Below, one piece after another: positions 1 through 9,198 of a DNA stretch of 27,000 nucleotides. A program made the position numbers and the translations under genes. The stretch lies in contig CAUYUJ010004747.1 of the NCBI GenBank assembly GCA_963575745.1, positions 382,010 to 409,009 of the forward strand, in the 5' to 3' direction. A model generated the notes under the pieces. It searched no databases and had not been told where the DNA came from. It saw only the letters and a list, made by a program, of their open reading frames with translations. This stretch comes from Prorocentrum cordatum (taxonomy: Eukaryota > Sar > Dinophyceae > Prorocentrales > Prorocentraceae). The stretch's first letter is position 1. Each line of letters opens with the position of its first letter.

Positions 1-473
1 CTGAATCCTCCTCTCGAGGAGAACCAGGCCTTCAACTCGGAGGCGCAGGAGGAGCGCGAGAAGGAGAAGCAGGACCCGACCTACACGAAGAAGAAGTTGT
101 GCGCGCCCCACCTTCGTGTCTTCACGGCGCTGGTGCAGGGGGCTGCGACAAAGCCCGAGGGGGACACGCTCTTGGCGGAGGACAGGAAGGCGGCCCACGC
201 CTTCTGGGTGCAGACCGTGATGAAGATCACGGATCCCGAGGAGCTGGCGGACATGATCCGCTTTTGCAAAGCCAAGAGGGTCAAGACCAAGTCTCCCGAG
301 GGCGAGGACATGGTGAAGGTGCAGTTCCTGCTGGCTGGAGAGCTTCCAGAAGCGATCGGGCTGCTGAAGGCGATCAGGGCGACGCTCCGCGCCGAGGGCG
401 GCACCAAGACGATAGGAGGAGCGCCTCGCGGGGTGCTCGTGAGAGAGGCGCAGCGGCTGCTGGACGTAGTCAG
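1..473 (+). CDS. Gene A: 3' part of an internal exon, unrecognised protein
   Basis: Frame 1 is open from the first base to 473 (157 codons plus two bases). It then meets CAG|GTGAGTG, a near-ideal GT donor at 474-475, followed at once by an in-frame TGA. The exon is therefore cut off on the left by the window edge and ends in phase 2. The start of the peptide is very charged (EEREKEKQD, then KKK). After that comes a compact mixed alpha/beta-looking segment with KITDPEELADMIRFC and VQFLLAGELPEAIGLLKAI. Codons end mostly in G or C, as in the other exons here. I recognise no domain. The next exon could not be placed: candidates are a short exon near 6139 and a peptide near 1550, both uncertain. 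A decayed LINE and long microsatellites would then lie in its introns. Confidence 0.6.
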
Positions 474-479
474 GTGAGT

Positions 480-764
480 GGTGTTCGTAGCTATTCCAGC
501 GGCTTCGACTGGAGCCAGAGCGACCGTGTGCGCGGTCTTCTGCGTGCAGGTCTTCTTTCTGAGGATGCGGCTCGTCGTGTCCGAGGCTTAGCTGCTCCGC
601 CTGCTCCTGTTCTGCTTTTACCTCGCCCCATTCCTCCTCCTCCTGGCCTGGAGCCCCCTTCCGAGCCTCCCCCCCTTATGTACACGATCCAGAATGCCTC
701 TGAAATGGGGCCAGCTGTTGCACTAAATGTTCGACCCCCTGTCTACCGCGGCAGGGGGGGCTAA
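480..764 (+). other. Open frame after the gene A donor, unassigned
   Basis: A 94-codon open stretch in frame 3 runs from just after the donor to a TAA at 762. Its peptide contains YSSGFDWSQSDRVRGLL, then a Pro-rich part (RPIPPPPGLEPPSEPPP) and ends VYRGRGG. Codons are richer in T at third positions than in the real exons nearby. It may be the remains of a mobile-element ORF or chance. No start codon or splice site clearly belongs to it. Confidence 0.2.
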
Positions 765-1130
765 GGGGCGGGGAAAGGGCGCTGCTCGAGGCCGCTCACG
801 AGGTAGGGGTGGGCCGCTGGCCCCTCTGCCTTGAGGGTGCTTCGGGCGGTGCTTCCTCCTCGTCCCTCGGGGGGGTGGGGCATGGCGCCTGGCGCTCTGC
901 TCCTCCCCTCTTTCGTGTGTGCGTCGCTCAGGCAAGAGCTTCCCTGAGGACGGTGCTGATGGTGGCAGCCGCTTGGCTGCGCGCCATTGGGCGCGCCACT
1001 GGGCCCGAGCCAACCCCACCGTGGCGCTGGCCAGCGCGCAGGCGGCACTCTCGGCCTACAGTAGTAGAACCTAGGCGACCTCCTGGCAGGCTGGATGGAC
1101 GGTGCGGCGCCCCAGGGTTATTCCTATTCC

Positions 1131-1316
1131 TATTCCTGAATCCTCCTCCGCCTCCGCCTCCGCGTCCTCCTCCTCCTGCTCCTGCTCCTCCTCCTCCTCC
1201 TCCTCCTCCTCCTCCTCCTCCCTGAATCCTTCTCCTCCTGCTCCTGCTCCTGCTCCTGTTCCTCCTGCTCCTGCTCCTCCTCCTCCTCCTCCTCCTCCTC
1301 CTCCCTCCTTGCCCCC
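1131..1316. repeat. TCC/TGC-type trinucleotide repeat
   Basis: Near-continuous (TCC)n with interspersed CGC, TGC and GAATCC units, followed on the right by purine-rich (GGA)n at 1325-1480. The pyrimidine tract then purine tract can fold back on itself. Long open frames across it in both directions encode only Ser, Pro or Arg/Glu runs and are not genes. Confidence 0.85.
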
Positions 1317-1566
1317 GTGCGCGCGCTGAGGGAGGAGGGGGGAAGGAGTGAGGAGCAGGAGGCGAAGGAGGAGGAGGAGGAGGAGGAGGAGAGGAGGGAC
1401 GGCGGGAGGGATGGATGGGGAGGAGCGCAGCGGAGGCGGGAGGGAGAAGGGGGAGGGGGGAGGGATGCGGAGGAGAGGAGGAGGAGGCCCCTCGCCCCCC
1501 CACCCCCCTGGCTGCGCTGGGGGCAGCCAGGCTCAGCCGCTTCTTCAGGGAGGTGCTGCGGCTGAG

Positions 1567-1666
1567 CCAGCACGAGGCGACGCGGAGGGCTTGTCGTGCT
1601 CGCCGCCGCCGTCTCCGTCGCCGTCGTCGTCGTCGTCCAGCACGAGGCGGCGCGGAGGGCTTGTCG
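1567..1666. repeat. 30-bp direct repeat, two copies
   Basis: The segment starting CCAGCACGAGGCG at 1567-1596 recurs at 1637-1666 with one mismatch. The copies are 70 bp apart and separated by CGT-type repeats. Each copy could encode QHEA[T/A]RRAC in the + direction and includes GGAGG|GCTTG, which resembles the GC donors used elsewhere here. A small exon ending near 1585 is possible but unproven. Confidence 0.7.

Positions 1667-1716
<50 letters not shown>
1667..1716. repeat. (CGT)n microsatellite
   Basis: An almost perfect run of CGT/GTC triplets, about 16 units. Related CGT repeats recur at 9968-10070, 10243-10285 and 23648-23750. Confidence 0.9.
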
Positions 1717-1718
1717 TG

Positions 1719-2270
1719 TTGGCCCAGGGGGGAGCGCCACACTTTCCAGGGGATTCGATCGCCCAGGTCTTCGGCGAGGCTTTCCGGACTATCCGCCCCT
1801 GGGCTATCCGCTCTTCTTGCGTCCACCGATCTTTGGACGTTTCGCTGGTGTTTCGGCCTCCAGATGCTGTCGGGCTCCTGCAGGGGCTTCAAGAGATTTC
1901 GGAGCTTTCGGATGCCGTCGTCGTCGTCGCCGCCAACGTCGTCAACATCGACAGCTTCAGCATCACCGTTGCCCGCGTCGCCGTCGTCGCTGTCGTCTTC
2001 GTCGTCCTGATCCTCCTGAAGATCCTGAGCCTTCTCCCTCATCCCATCCCCCGTCTGCCCGGTCCCTTCTGTCTCTCGCCGTTTGCCCTCCTGCTCGTCG
2101 CCGCCGCCATCGCTGCTCATGTCCTCATCCTTCTTATCCTCCCCCTTACTCCGTTTCTCTTTGTCCTTCCCTTCTTGCTCCTCGTTCTCCTCTAAGGCCG
2201 CAGATTCAACACTCAGGCCACCCGTGACCCTCAGACCTTGTTTGGGTTCCGGCGAAAGAAATAGTTTCAC
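1719..2270 (-). CDS. Possible acidic coding stretch on the minus strand
   Basis: Read on the minus strand from an ATG at 2268-2270, the frame stays open for more than 180 codons before running into the CGT repeat (as poly-Thr). The peptide is Glu/Lys-rich, then Asp/Gly-rich, then turns non-repetitive: IRKLRNLLKPLQEPDSIW and later SPESLAEDLGDRIPWKVW. Codons end mostly in G or C. The opposite strand is also open but encodes Val/Ser/Pro runs. It would oppose the direction of the other genes. It could be a remnant of a mobile-element gag-like protein, a host exon, or a chance open frame in skewed sequence. I cannot name a family. Confidence 0.35.
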
Positions 2271-3058
2271 TATTCAACGCTCGCGTCTGATAAGGAATGT
2301 GCGTGATGTGGGACTTAATATGACTGTAGTCCAGTTCTGGGATCCTGGCGTGCTAGGGGCGCGTCAGTCAGTCAGCCAGTCTTATTTCTCCTCCTCCTCC
2401 TCCTTCTCTTCGCCCTCCATGGTGCTGTGGGAACTCCTGTAGCCAGCGAGGCGATGCAGGCAGCAATGCTCGAGGCGAATGAGGTCCAAGGGCCCGTCGA
2501 AGTGCCTGCGCCGCCCCAAGAGGAGGCCCTTTCCGCGCATCCGTGAACCATGGCATTGCTGTGGAGCAGAAGGCTCAGACGGTATTATGCGCTCCGCATG
2601 TGGTATCATGCCTGGAGGGAGTTGGCGTCGTCTGAGTGACCAGTGCGGCGTGGGCGCAGAGACCATTGCAGCACCCGCAGCGGTCAGTCTTCGAAGATGA
2701 GGGTATGCTGCTTGAGGGTTTCACCCGAAGACCTGGAAGCCCTTGCCGGCACTTCGATGCCACAATTGTGAGCAGCTTCGCTCTGATGACCTGCCCAGGA
2801 GATCTGCCTGGGTTGACCTACGCCCTGCCTCGAGCCTCGCGCGCGGTCCTGGGGGACAACCAGAGCTGTTCGGCCGCCGAGCAGCGGAGTCACGTAAACA
2901 AATTGGGTTAATCCCCGGCCGGAACTGCAGAGCCTTGGGATGCAACACTCCAGCCGGGAATATCGCTCTCTTGGTCTTCGTTTCTTCGTGAGGCGTGGCG
3001 GCGAGCCCTCACACTCTGAGGGGTCCAGTCCTGCGGACGCGTTGCGCCACCTATTGAA

Positions 3059-3168
3059 AGCCGCGCCGCGTCCCAACTAAAACTTGATGGACACCTCTGC
3101 ACTGCTCCATCCGCCCCAGTGGTCGGTGAGGCCGATCCAGAGCCGCGCCGTGTCCCAGCTAAAACTTG
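3059..3168. repeat. 28-bp direct repeat inside the LINE
   Basis: AGCCGCGCCGCGTCCCAACT at 3059 (through AAAACTTG, 3086) recurs at 3141-3168 with two mismatches, 82 bp further on. The second copy runs directly into the RT catalytic motif, so the duplication broke the RT frame upstream of the palm. Confidence 0.8.
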
Positions 3169-3790
3169 TACCTTCGTGGACGATGCCATCATCAGGTCGG
3201 AGGGTACCGATGACAACGTGGAGAAGACGCTCATCTCTGCTGGCGCGTTCCTCGGGCAGGCCATGCAAGACGTTGGCCTCACGATTAGCCCCACGACCGT
3301 CGTCGTCACCTCCTCCAGAAAGCTCACGCACCGCATCGTCAGCGGCCTGAGGAAGCAGGGCATCCCCGCCACCGCCGCCACTACGACGACCGACCTGGGT
3401 GCCGACGTGGCCTCAGGTCGTGCCCGCTCAAGTCGGAAGTGTCGGCGGCGCATGGCACAGGCGGCTAAGAGAGCGGCAGCCATCAAGAAGGTTCGCAGGG
3501 GTGCTCGACTGCAGAGGATCTCCCGCGGGCTGTGGAGCACAGGTTCGCTCCCTCAAGGTACCTACGGTCACCAGCACTACGGTGTGCCGGCATACGAAAT
3601 GGTGAGGCTCCGACGCCAAGCGGGGCGCGCTGCGGCAGGCGCGGGACCAGGACGGTGTCTCACCACCACCCTCGCCATCGCGTGCGGCGAGGACCACCCC
3701 GCGATGAGCATCCGCAGAGAGCAGATCAGCTCCTGCCTTACCCCCATGGCGCCCTTGTCCCGAACTGCACCCGCGCATCTGCAAGGTGCG
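3155..3790 (+). pseudogene. Reverse transcriptase remnant, palm to thumb
   Basis: The frame holds the catalytic FVDD box (TCTFVDDAIIRSEG, about 3165-3205). It is followed by DNVEKTLISAGAFLGQAM, then the basic thumb segment with LGADVASGR, RRMAQAAKRAAAIKKV and the conserved-looking QGTYGHQHYGVPAYEMVRLR. This order is that of the C-terminal half of LINE reverse transcriptases. The fingers and the first palm Asp are missing or unreadable. Similarity to RT is lost in this frame near 3780 and continues in the next frame (WAERLRAAGQRRWRLVKGP), which marks a frameshift. Not functional. Confidence 0.75.
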
Positions 3791-4469
3791 GCACGGCTGG
3801 GCCGAGCGGCTTCGCGCTGCGGGGCAGCGCAGGTGGCGCCTGGTGAAGGGCCCAGTCGGTGCCACTATCGCCACGCTGTTCGAGCTGCATCGGGACCCCG
3901 TGGAGGCCACCCAGTGGGACACGGACGCGGGCAAAGAGCTGGCTCATCCCGTCGGCCCGTCGGCGTCCGACCCCAGCATCGCGGACATAAACGGTGACTA
4001 CACGATGATCATCACGGACATTCCGGACTCCATCGACCGCATCCCGTGGGAGCAGGCGTCCAAGCGCGAGGCTGGCGACGACCTCCACAGCGGGGCGCAT
4101 GTCTACCTCATCCGTCGAGAGATGGACCGCCTCACCGAGCTAGGCGAGTTCGACCAGGTGGCGCTCCACCGCGTGGTCTGCACTGGCGGGCAGTGGTCTC
4201 GCAGTCGCATGCGTGCTGCAGGGTACGAGGTCGACCTGGCCTGCCCGAGGCGCGGGCACCGCGCGCAGACGCCGTTCCGCCGCGTGTGGGCGCGTCGGCA
4301 CAGCGCCGACCACGAGGACGTCGCGGACAGCGACCGCCTCACGTGCACGGCGATGGCGAACCACGAAGCGTCGCCTGCGCTGTGGCTCCGCGGCCTCCCG
4401 CCGTCTGCCGCAGCTGCCCCTGCATGCGATGGGGGAGAAGCCGTCGTCGCTAAGTTTCGAGAGCTGGAG

Positions 4470-4965
4470 CCGGTCCCAGTTGATGAGCTCGGTTTTCGTG
4501 AGGTTTTCGGAGATGGCTCTGGCGGCGAGTGCAGCGACGATCGCCGCCGACGTCGAGTGGGCGCTGCTTGTGTTGCCCTCGGGAACGGTGACCGCGCCCT
4601 CGGCTCCGTCTTCGGTTTCTCATCTTCCTCGGCGGGTCGGGCCCAGACCGCTCCTCGAGCCGAGCTTTTTCCGCGTTCGCCGCCGCCCTCGAGAGGGTGC
4701 CTGGTAAGCTGCGTTTCTGCACTGATCGTCACCCCTGTTCCCAAGTCTGGTCCAAAGGAGTTCGTTTGCACGTGCGGGGGGGCCCGACCAACTCTGACCC
4801 TGGGACCAGGGTTGCGGCCGCATCGGAGGGCAGAGAGATTCAGGTAGTTTGGGTCCCCTCACACGTAGCCGTGGACCAAACTAAAAACGATCGTGACCTC
4901 CAGGTCGTGGTAGGTAATGAATGCGCTGATGTCTCAGCGGGGAAAGGCCCAGGCGGGCTCCAACG
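4470..4965 (+). pseudogene. RNase HI domain remnant of the LINE
   Basis: All four acidic positions of the RNase HI fold can be seen, but not in one frame. The first Asp lies in VFGDGSGG and the Glu in TAPRAELF, both in frame 3. The third (RFCTD) and fourth (VGNECADVSAGKG) Asp lie in frame 2, with the typical VVWVPSH before the last. The switch falls at about 4660-4700, so a 1-2 base indel has split the domain. The fold belongs to the LINE, where it removes RNA from the RNA/DNA hybrid during reverse transcription. Confidence 0.75.
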
Positions 4966-5287
4966 CTGAGTGCCGTGCGGGCCCCATCCCCGACACCGAC
5001 CGTGTTGATGCAGAGGCGGCCCTCATCCGACGGAGGGGGAGGAGGGCTCTGGCTGTAGCCTATCCCTGGACAGCGAGTCGACCCGCGGCCGCCTTCTTCA
5101 GGCAGCGGTTTCTGTCCCGGCCGGGGCCATCCGTGCCAGCGCCCACGAATGGCGCAGGGCCGGGTGTCAGTATTTCTGCAGGCTGTGTTCTCAGTACGAA
5201 ACACGTGAGTCAAGTCGTGCGGGGGCCCTCAGCCAGCGTCGGCCCCGCCCTGCGGGGACCGGCATTTCCCCCCTCAACGGCCCACAG

Positions 5288-5480
5288 ATGGTCGCGGGTA
5301 GCTTGTTGCACAGCTCCCACAGGCTTCAGTTCTGGGGGCTGTACGGTCTCACGTTTTGCTTGGTTTGTGGCAAGTCGGCTACCGCGGACCCACGTTGGCT
5401 CGTCCGACGGTGCACGCCCTCCCCGAAAGGTGCCCAGAATCTCGCGAGAATTCACAGGGGCCTTTACCCAGAACGTGAGC
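5288..5480 (+). pseudogene. C-terminal CxxC zinc-finger segment of the LINE
   Basis: The peptide HSSHRLQFWGLYGLTFCLVC is followed by GK...RWLVRRCTPSPKGAQNLAR and IHRGLYPE. The His pair, CxxCG and later Cys with a Gly/Pro tail are what I expect at the end of dinoflagellate LINE proteins, judged from memory of the family. It is separated from the RNase H remnant by stops. The frame then runs on into the (CTC)n tract. Confidence 0.55.
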
Positions 5481-5586
5481 GGCCCAGCAAAGCACGCGGT
5501 GGAGGGCGAGCTTTCCACACTTGCCGAGTAGTCCTCTGCCTCATGACTCCCGCTGCCATCCATGCTGGAAGTCTCCTTGGAATTAT

Positions 5587-5665
5587 CCTCCTCCTCCTCC
5601 TCCTCCTCCTCCTCCTCCTCCTCCTCCTCCTCCTCCTCCTCCTCCTCCTCCTCCTCCTCCTCCTC
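5587..5665. repeat. (CTC)n microsatellite
   Basis: About 26 perfect CTC units, then some 260 bases of C-rich pyrimidine sequence to about 5925. No gene on either strand; frames across it encode only Leu, Pro, Ser, Arg or Glu runs. Confidence 0.95.
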
Positions 5666-6030
5666 CCCCCTGTCCTCCTCCTCCCTGTCCCCCTGCCCCT
5701 CCTCACCCTCTCTCCCCTTCCCCTCTCCCCCATCCTCGCTTCCCCGCCCCCACCCCGTCCCCAGTGCCTCTCCCCCTCCCATCTCCCCCTCCCCCCTTCC
5801 CCGCCCCCCACTTCCCGCTCCCCCCCTTCCCCCACCCGTCCCCGGTGCCCTCGAGGCTCCCCCACCCTCTTCCCTTTTCCCCCCTGCGCCCGCCCCCCCC
5901 TCCTCGCACTCCCCCACACCCAGCCGGAGGACGCTAGCCATGCATGCGCCTGCACTGGTCCTGGCCAGGCCAATCCTGGCCTGCATCTGCCGTCCTGGCA
6001 AGGCCGAGGGGGGGAGGGGCGCATGCACCG

Positions 6031-6070
6031 ACCGATCCTGGGCTGGAAGACGGGCCTTGACAGGATCGGT
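6031..6070. repeat. 10-bp inverted repeat (hairpin)
   Basis: ACCGATCCTG at 6031-6040 is the exact reverse complement of 6061-6070, with a 20-base loop. It sits in a stretch of CCTGG/CCAGG-rich sequence (5945-6075) without a gene. Confidence 0.6.
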
Positions 6071-6138
6071 GCAGGCGTGCAGTCGGTGTACTCCTGCCCT
6101 GGTGCTCGACCGCGCCTTGCGCTTCAGAGGAGAGGGGA

Positions 6139-6196
6139 GGTGAGCGAGTTCCACATCAAGAAGCTCTTCAAGGCGGTCCCCGCCCTGCGACGCATC
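6139..6196 (+). CDS. Possible small exon, unassigned
   Basis: After GGGGAG at 6134-6139 a GC3-rich frame reads VSEFHIKKLFKAVPALRRIV and then meets GCGGGGGG, a GC-type donor candidate. Codon use is like that of the confident exons and unlike the surrounding pyrimidine and purine tracts. It could belong to gene A. The GAG|GTGAGC at its left edge could equally be a GT donor of something else, so the exon is tentative. Confidence 0.35.
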
Positions 6197-6905
6197 GTTG
6201 CGGGGGGAAGGTCAAGAGGAGGGGGGGAGGAGGACGGAGCAAGAGCGACACGAAGAGGAAGGGCGGAGGAAATGAAGGAAGGACGGAACGAGTAAGACGG
6301 GAGTCGAAGGGGGAGGGATGGCAGAGGAGGACGGAGTAAGAGCAACGGGAGGATAACAGGACGAGGACGAAGAGGATGAGGAGGAAGGGGAGGTACCTAG
6401 GAGAGATGGTAGAGCAGGGATGAACGGGGGGAGAAAGGGGGTGAGGACGCAGGGGGAGGAGGAGAAGGGAGAGGAGGCGGCGGAGGAGGAGGAGGAGGAG
6501 GAGGTTCGGAGATTTCTTTGTGGTTGTGGCTGGCTCTATCGAGTTGAGTGGGAATTCCGAGGGGGCGCCGGGGGCTGTCCGAAGAAATTCCGCCACGCCT
6601 GCTGGGAGAGGAAGTTCGGCAGGAGAACACAGGCGGATCGCAGCGGATCGTAGCGGAGGCAATCCGATTCCGGCAACGGAGGCTGCACACAGACAGACAG
6701 ACGGACAAACAGACAGACGGACAGACAGACAGACAGGCTGACATAAACAGTGGCCTTCCAGCCTTGCGTCCGGGCGGGCGTTCTGGCACGGCCAAGCGTT
6801 GTTTCCCGACGAGAGCGCTGACAGGCATCACGATACGCCCAACAGCAATTCTCCAGACGACGATACACATTTCCTCCTCCTCCCCGTCCTCCTCCTCTCC
6901 TTCCT
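6197..6905. other. Purine-rich, mostly non-coding stretch with an ACAG repeat
   Basis: 6210-6500 is GGA/GAG-rich with no credible gene. Around 6575-6690 a frame reads EEIPPRLLGEEVRQENTGG followed by SQRIVAEAIRFRQRRL; this is coding-like and could be a small exon. It runs into an (ACAG)/(ACGG) tetranucleotide repeat at 6690-6738. 6880-6905 is a pyrimidine tract immediately before the spliced-leader relic. Confidence 0.4.
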
Positions 6906-6927
6906 TCCGTAGCCATTCTGGCTCAAG
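6906..6927 (+). other. DinoSL (dinoflagellate spliced leader) relic
   Basis: The 22 bases TCCGTAGCCATT...GGCTCAAG match the dinoflagellate trans-spliced leader DCCGTAGCCATTTTGG-CTCAAG at every position but one (C for T at position 13). The leader is normally added to mRNA from a separate SL RNA gene, so a genomic copy joined to a coding stretch marks a trans-spliced mRNA that was copied back into the genome. There is no Sm-site or SL RNA gene sequence after it; instead ATG follows at 6928. It marks the 5' end of the LINE-like unit that follows. Confidence 0.88.
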
Positions 6928-6943
6928 ATGTTGTCTTCTCTAG

Positions 6944-7300
6944 GGGCAAAGTAGATACAGCTACTCCGCGGATTGTTCCAGCGAGTTCGCACCCTGTCGG
7001 GGATTCCCTGCAGTTGTCGTTCACACCACCGCGGCATGGGGCGCAATCGGCCTTTCGTGTTGCACGACGTGTGGCAATCGGGCGCACAACTTTCGTACCA
7101 CTGCAAACGATGGCAAGTGTGCGGCCTCCTCAAAAATGGGTGGTGGTGGCCTTCCGTCCAAGAAGAAGCCTCCGTGGGCCAAGGACGTGCAGCCCGTGGA
7201 CCCTGTCCGCATGATCCAGTTGCTTACTGCCAACCTTGTGTTCGAAGGCTCGTTCCAGGCCATCAGGGAAATGGAAAACACCTGCGCGGCCAGCCTGTGT
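6944..7300 (+). pseudogene. N-terminal Cys-rich part of the LINE-like ORF
   Basis: Frame 2 is open from 6944 (just after a TAG) for about 118 codons. It includes CCTTCGNRAHNFR followed by KCAAS, which could be a small zinc knuckle, then SKKKPPWAKDVQPVDPVRMI and FEGSFQAIREMENT. The ATG after the spliced leader (6928) is in another frame and reaches a stop within nine codons, so the original start is broken by an indel. A nucleic-acid-binding N-terminus is typical of LINE proteins; that role here is inference. Confidence 0.45.
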
Positions 7301-7329
7301 CAAGCAACGCGCTCCGCATCAGGAGGCCA

Positions 7330-8000
7330 ACTACGATGCGCAGAATGTCCAGAAGAAAGAACATATCGTTCTCCGTCGGGCCTCTGATGCGCAGGTCGCC
7401 GTTGAGGCGGTCCTCGCCAGGGCGAAGGACGAAGTGCTGGTGGCCATCAAGGAAGCCATCTTGGCCCGCGCGGCCGAGGAGAGGGCGATCGAGGCCTTGT
7501 CCGTTCCCGTCGGCAAGGGCCCCGCTTCCGCCGCCCCGCCCGAGGGGCACACCGCTGACGGCAACACGATTCTGCTCGCGATCAAGGAGGCCGACTTCAC
7601 CGACAATCTGGAAGAGTGTATACATCGAAGGCCAGCAGATGACTCTCTGCGACCTCTGGACCAAGATGGGCGCTCATGTCCAGCAGGTCGAGGCGCTCCA
7701 GGAGGCGTTGCATGCCGCGCCCCACACCGCCGACCAGGAGATCCACTCGGCCCCCGCCAAGCGGCTGCGCAGACGGCGCCGCCCGCGCTGGGCCCGGCGC
7801 CGTCGAGGCGGCCAGCGCGGCGGCCCCCGCAGAGGGCGGCCCAACGGCAGCTACCGCTGGCCCCGCCTCGGGCTCCGCCGACGCCGCCAAGGCCGCCCAG
7901 CGCAAGGAGGCCGCCAAGGTTCGCGTCGCCGACGCGGGCGCGGCGGCCGAGGAGCGCGCCGAGCAGCGCGATGCAGGGGCTGATGTATGGCCTGTGCCTG
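7330..8000 (+). pseudogene. Ala/Glu-rich helical segment of the LINE-like ORF
   Basis: One frame gives EANYDAQNVQKKEHIVLRRA and then VLARAKDEVLVAIKEAILAR. Another takes over at about 7640 with QMTLCDLWTKMGAHVQQVEA, and a third from about 7765 with AARAGPGAVEAASAAAP and later AAEERAEQRDAG. Each is helical and Ala/Glu-rich, as in the coiled-coil linker of LINE proteins. At least two frameshifts separate them. Confidence 0.4.
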
Positions 8001-8236
8001 GCGCAGCCGATGCTAGCCGCGGGGCGCGGCACCGCCGGTGGGAAAGGCGAAGCTGGCGGCCGCGGCGGCGGGCGGGCATCTGGCTCCTAGCCAGGACGGC
8101 CGCTTCTTCTTATTGTTATTATTGTCATTATTCTTTGCCAGCGTCTCCGACTGGGGCCGGCGTTCGGAGAGTTCCATGAGGGCCCGAGCTGAGCAGGGCC
8201 ACGTGCCAGGCTTCTCTGAGACCCATCCGCGACGAG

Positions 8237-8887
8237 CGCTTCATGCACATGATACTGAACATGTCCAAGGGTGGCTGGGCGACTACGGCTACCCCCTCTG
8301 CGCCGAGCAGTCGCGCGCAGTCGGTCAGCGCAGGCGGGGGGGCCATCCTTCGCGAGAAGACGCTCGCCGCCGCGCCACTCCAGAGCCAGCGGCAGGCCGA
8401 GAAGGCGAAGTCCGACAAGGGCCCGTTCGAAGGGTTCTGCCCTGCGACCCGGCGCGCCGAGGCCAGGGACATCGCGGTCGCGGCTGCTTGCTTGCAGCCC
8501 GCGTTCGGGTTCAGAGGCCCCGGCGAGCGCGCGCATGTTCGACTGGCATGCTGCCTGCGCTTGATCGCTGGCGCGTGGGTCGCCCTCGGAGACTGGAACA
8601 AACGGCCCGATGAATGCTGGAAGAATCACAGCTTGAAGAAACTGGGGGGCTCGCTCATTCTGCCGTCGAACGTCGGCGCCGCCTGCAACCATTGCCGCGG
8701 CAGTCTCATCGATGACGGCGTCGCGCGCGCCGACCTGTGCGACCCGGTCAAGCTGGCGGCGGCTGCGGAGGCCCCGTGGAAGACCCGCGCTGGCGTCGCC
8801 GTGTCGGTCTGGGGGCAGGGGGCGCGGTGGAATCGCGTCGCCCGGAGCCCCTGCGAGTTATCGACTGTCGCTCGCCCCGAGAAGTGA
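8237..8887 (+). pseudogene. EEP/AP-endonuclease-like domain of the LINE-like ORF
   Basis: The frame reads toward LIAGAWVALGDWNKRPDECW, then LGGSLILPSNVGAACN and RGSLIDDGVARADL. GDWN-x-x-P is the usual catalytic Asp/Asn box of the exonuclease-endonuclease-phosphatase fold in LINEs. The later LIDDGV occupies the place of the (I)DY motif. Upstream is SAGGGAILREKTL, matching the Gly-rich strand normally written (G/T)GG.(A/L). The terminal His of the fold is not clear. The domain would nick target DNA in a live element; this copy ends in a stop at 8887. Confidence 0.55.
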
Positions 8888-9198
8888 AGCGGGCGGGCCC
8901 CGACTGCAAGCGCCGGCGAGCCCTTGCTTCTCAGGGGCGACGGCAAGTTGGACCGGGCCGCCAGTTGCATGGGGGATTGCGCCGAGCTCCACCGCAACAG
9001 CGACGACGACGAGCCCGCGCCCCGCATCATCGGCTTCAGCATCCATCTCGACCTCTGGCTGCGCGCTCGAGGCCTGCATTTGTGCGGGCGCGGCCGGCAG
9101 CGCCGAGCCATTGCGGCGCGATGCCAGTTCGCGCCTTCAGCAGGGGCCCGGAGCTGCTAAGCACCACCCCCCCTTCAAGCCTGTCCCCGCATTCAGAA

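Larger units (their letters stand above)
2440..5540 (+). mobile_element. Decayed LINE-type retroelement (RT, RNase H and zinc-finger remnants)
   Basis: The pieces lie in the order expected of a dinoflagellate LINE: RT palm and thumb (3155-3790), connection (3786-4440), RNase HI (4470-4965) and a C-terminal CxxC zinc-finger segment (5288-5470). They are spread over at least three frames with stops between them, so the copy is dead. 2440-3150 has only short coding-like bits, such as ASEAMQAAMLEANEVQ near 2445 and VSPEDLEALAG near 2715, which may be the older 5' part. The left edge is not defined. The right edge is placed before the (CTC)n tract at 5587. Confidence 0.7.
6906..9198 (+). mobile_element. 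LINE-like retrocopy beginning with DinoSL
   Basis: The unit starts exactly at the spliced-leader relic. It continues through a Cys-rich N-terminal part (6944-7300), an Ala/Glu/Lys-rich helical part (7330-8000) and an endonuclease-like part (8240-8890), ending at the 37-bp inverted repeat. The frames shift at least four times, so it is decayed. No RT domain is present. Either the copy is internally deleted or the remainder was displaced by whatever lies beyond 9199. The 8890-9198 stretch is GC-rich and broken into short frames. Confidence 0.6.

Noticed and set aside
480-505. CGTAGCTATTCCAGC as a second spliced-leader relic
   Set aside because: Only about 11 of 15 aligned positions match and the 3' CTCAAG is missing.
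1102-1610. Several long open frames on both strands over the TCC/GGA tracts
   Set aside because: They encode only Ser, Pro, Glu or Arg runs and owe their length to the repeat, which has no stop in most frames.
5464-6154. Minus-strand frame of over 300 codons
   Set aside because: It consists of Glu/Gly/Arg runs from the (CTC)n tract plus the antisense of LINE remnants.
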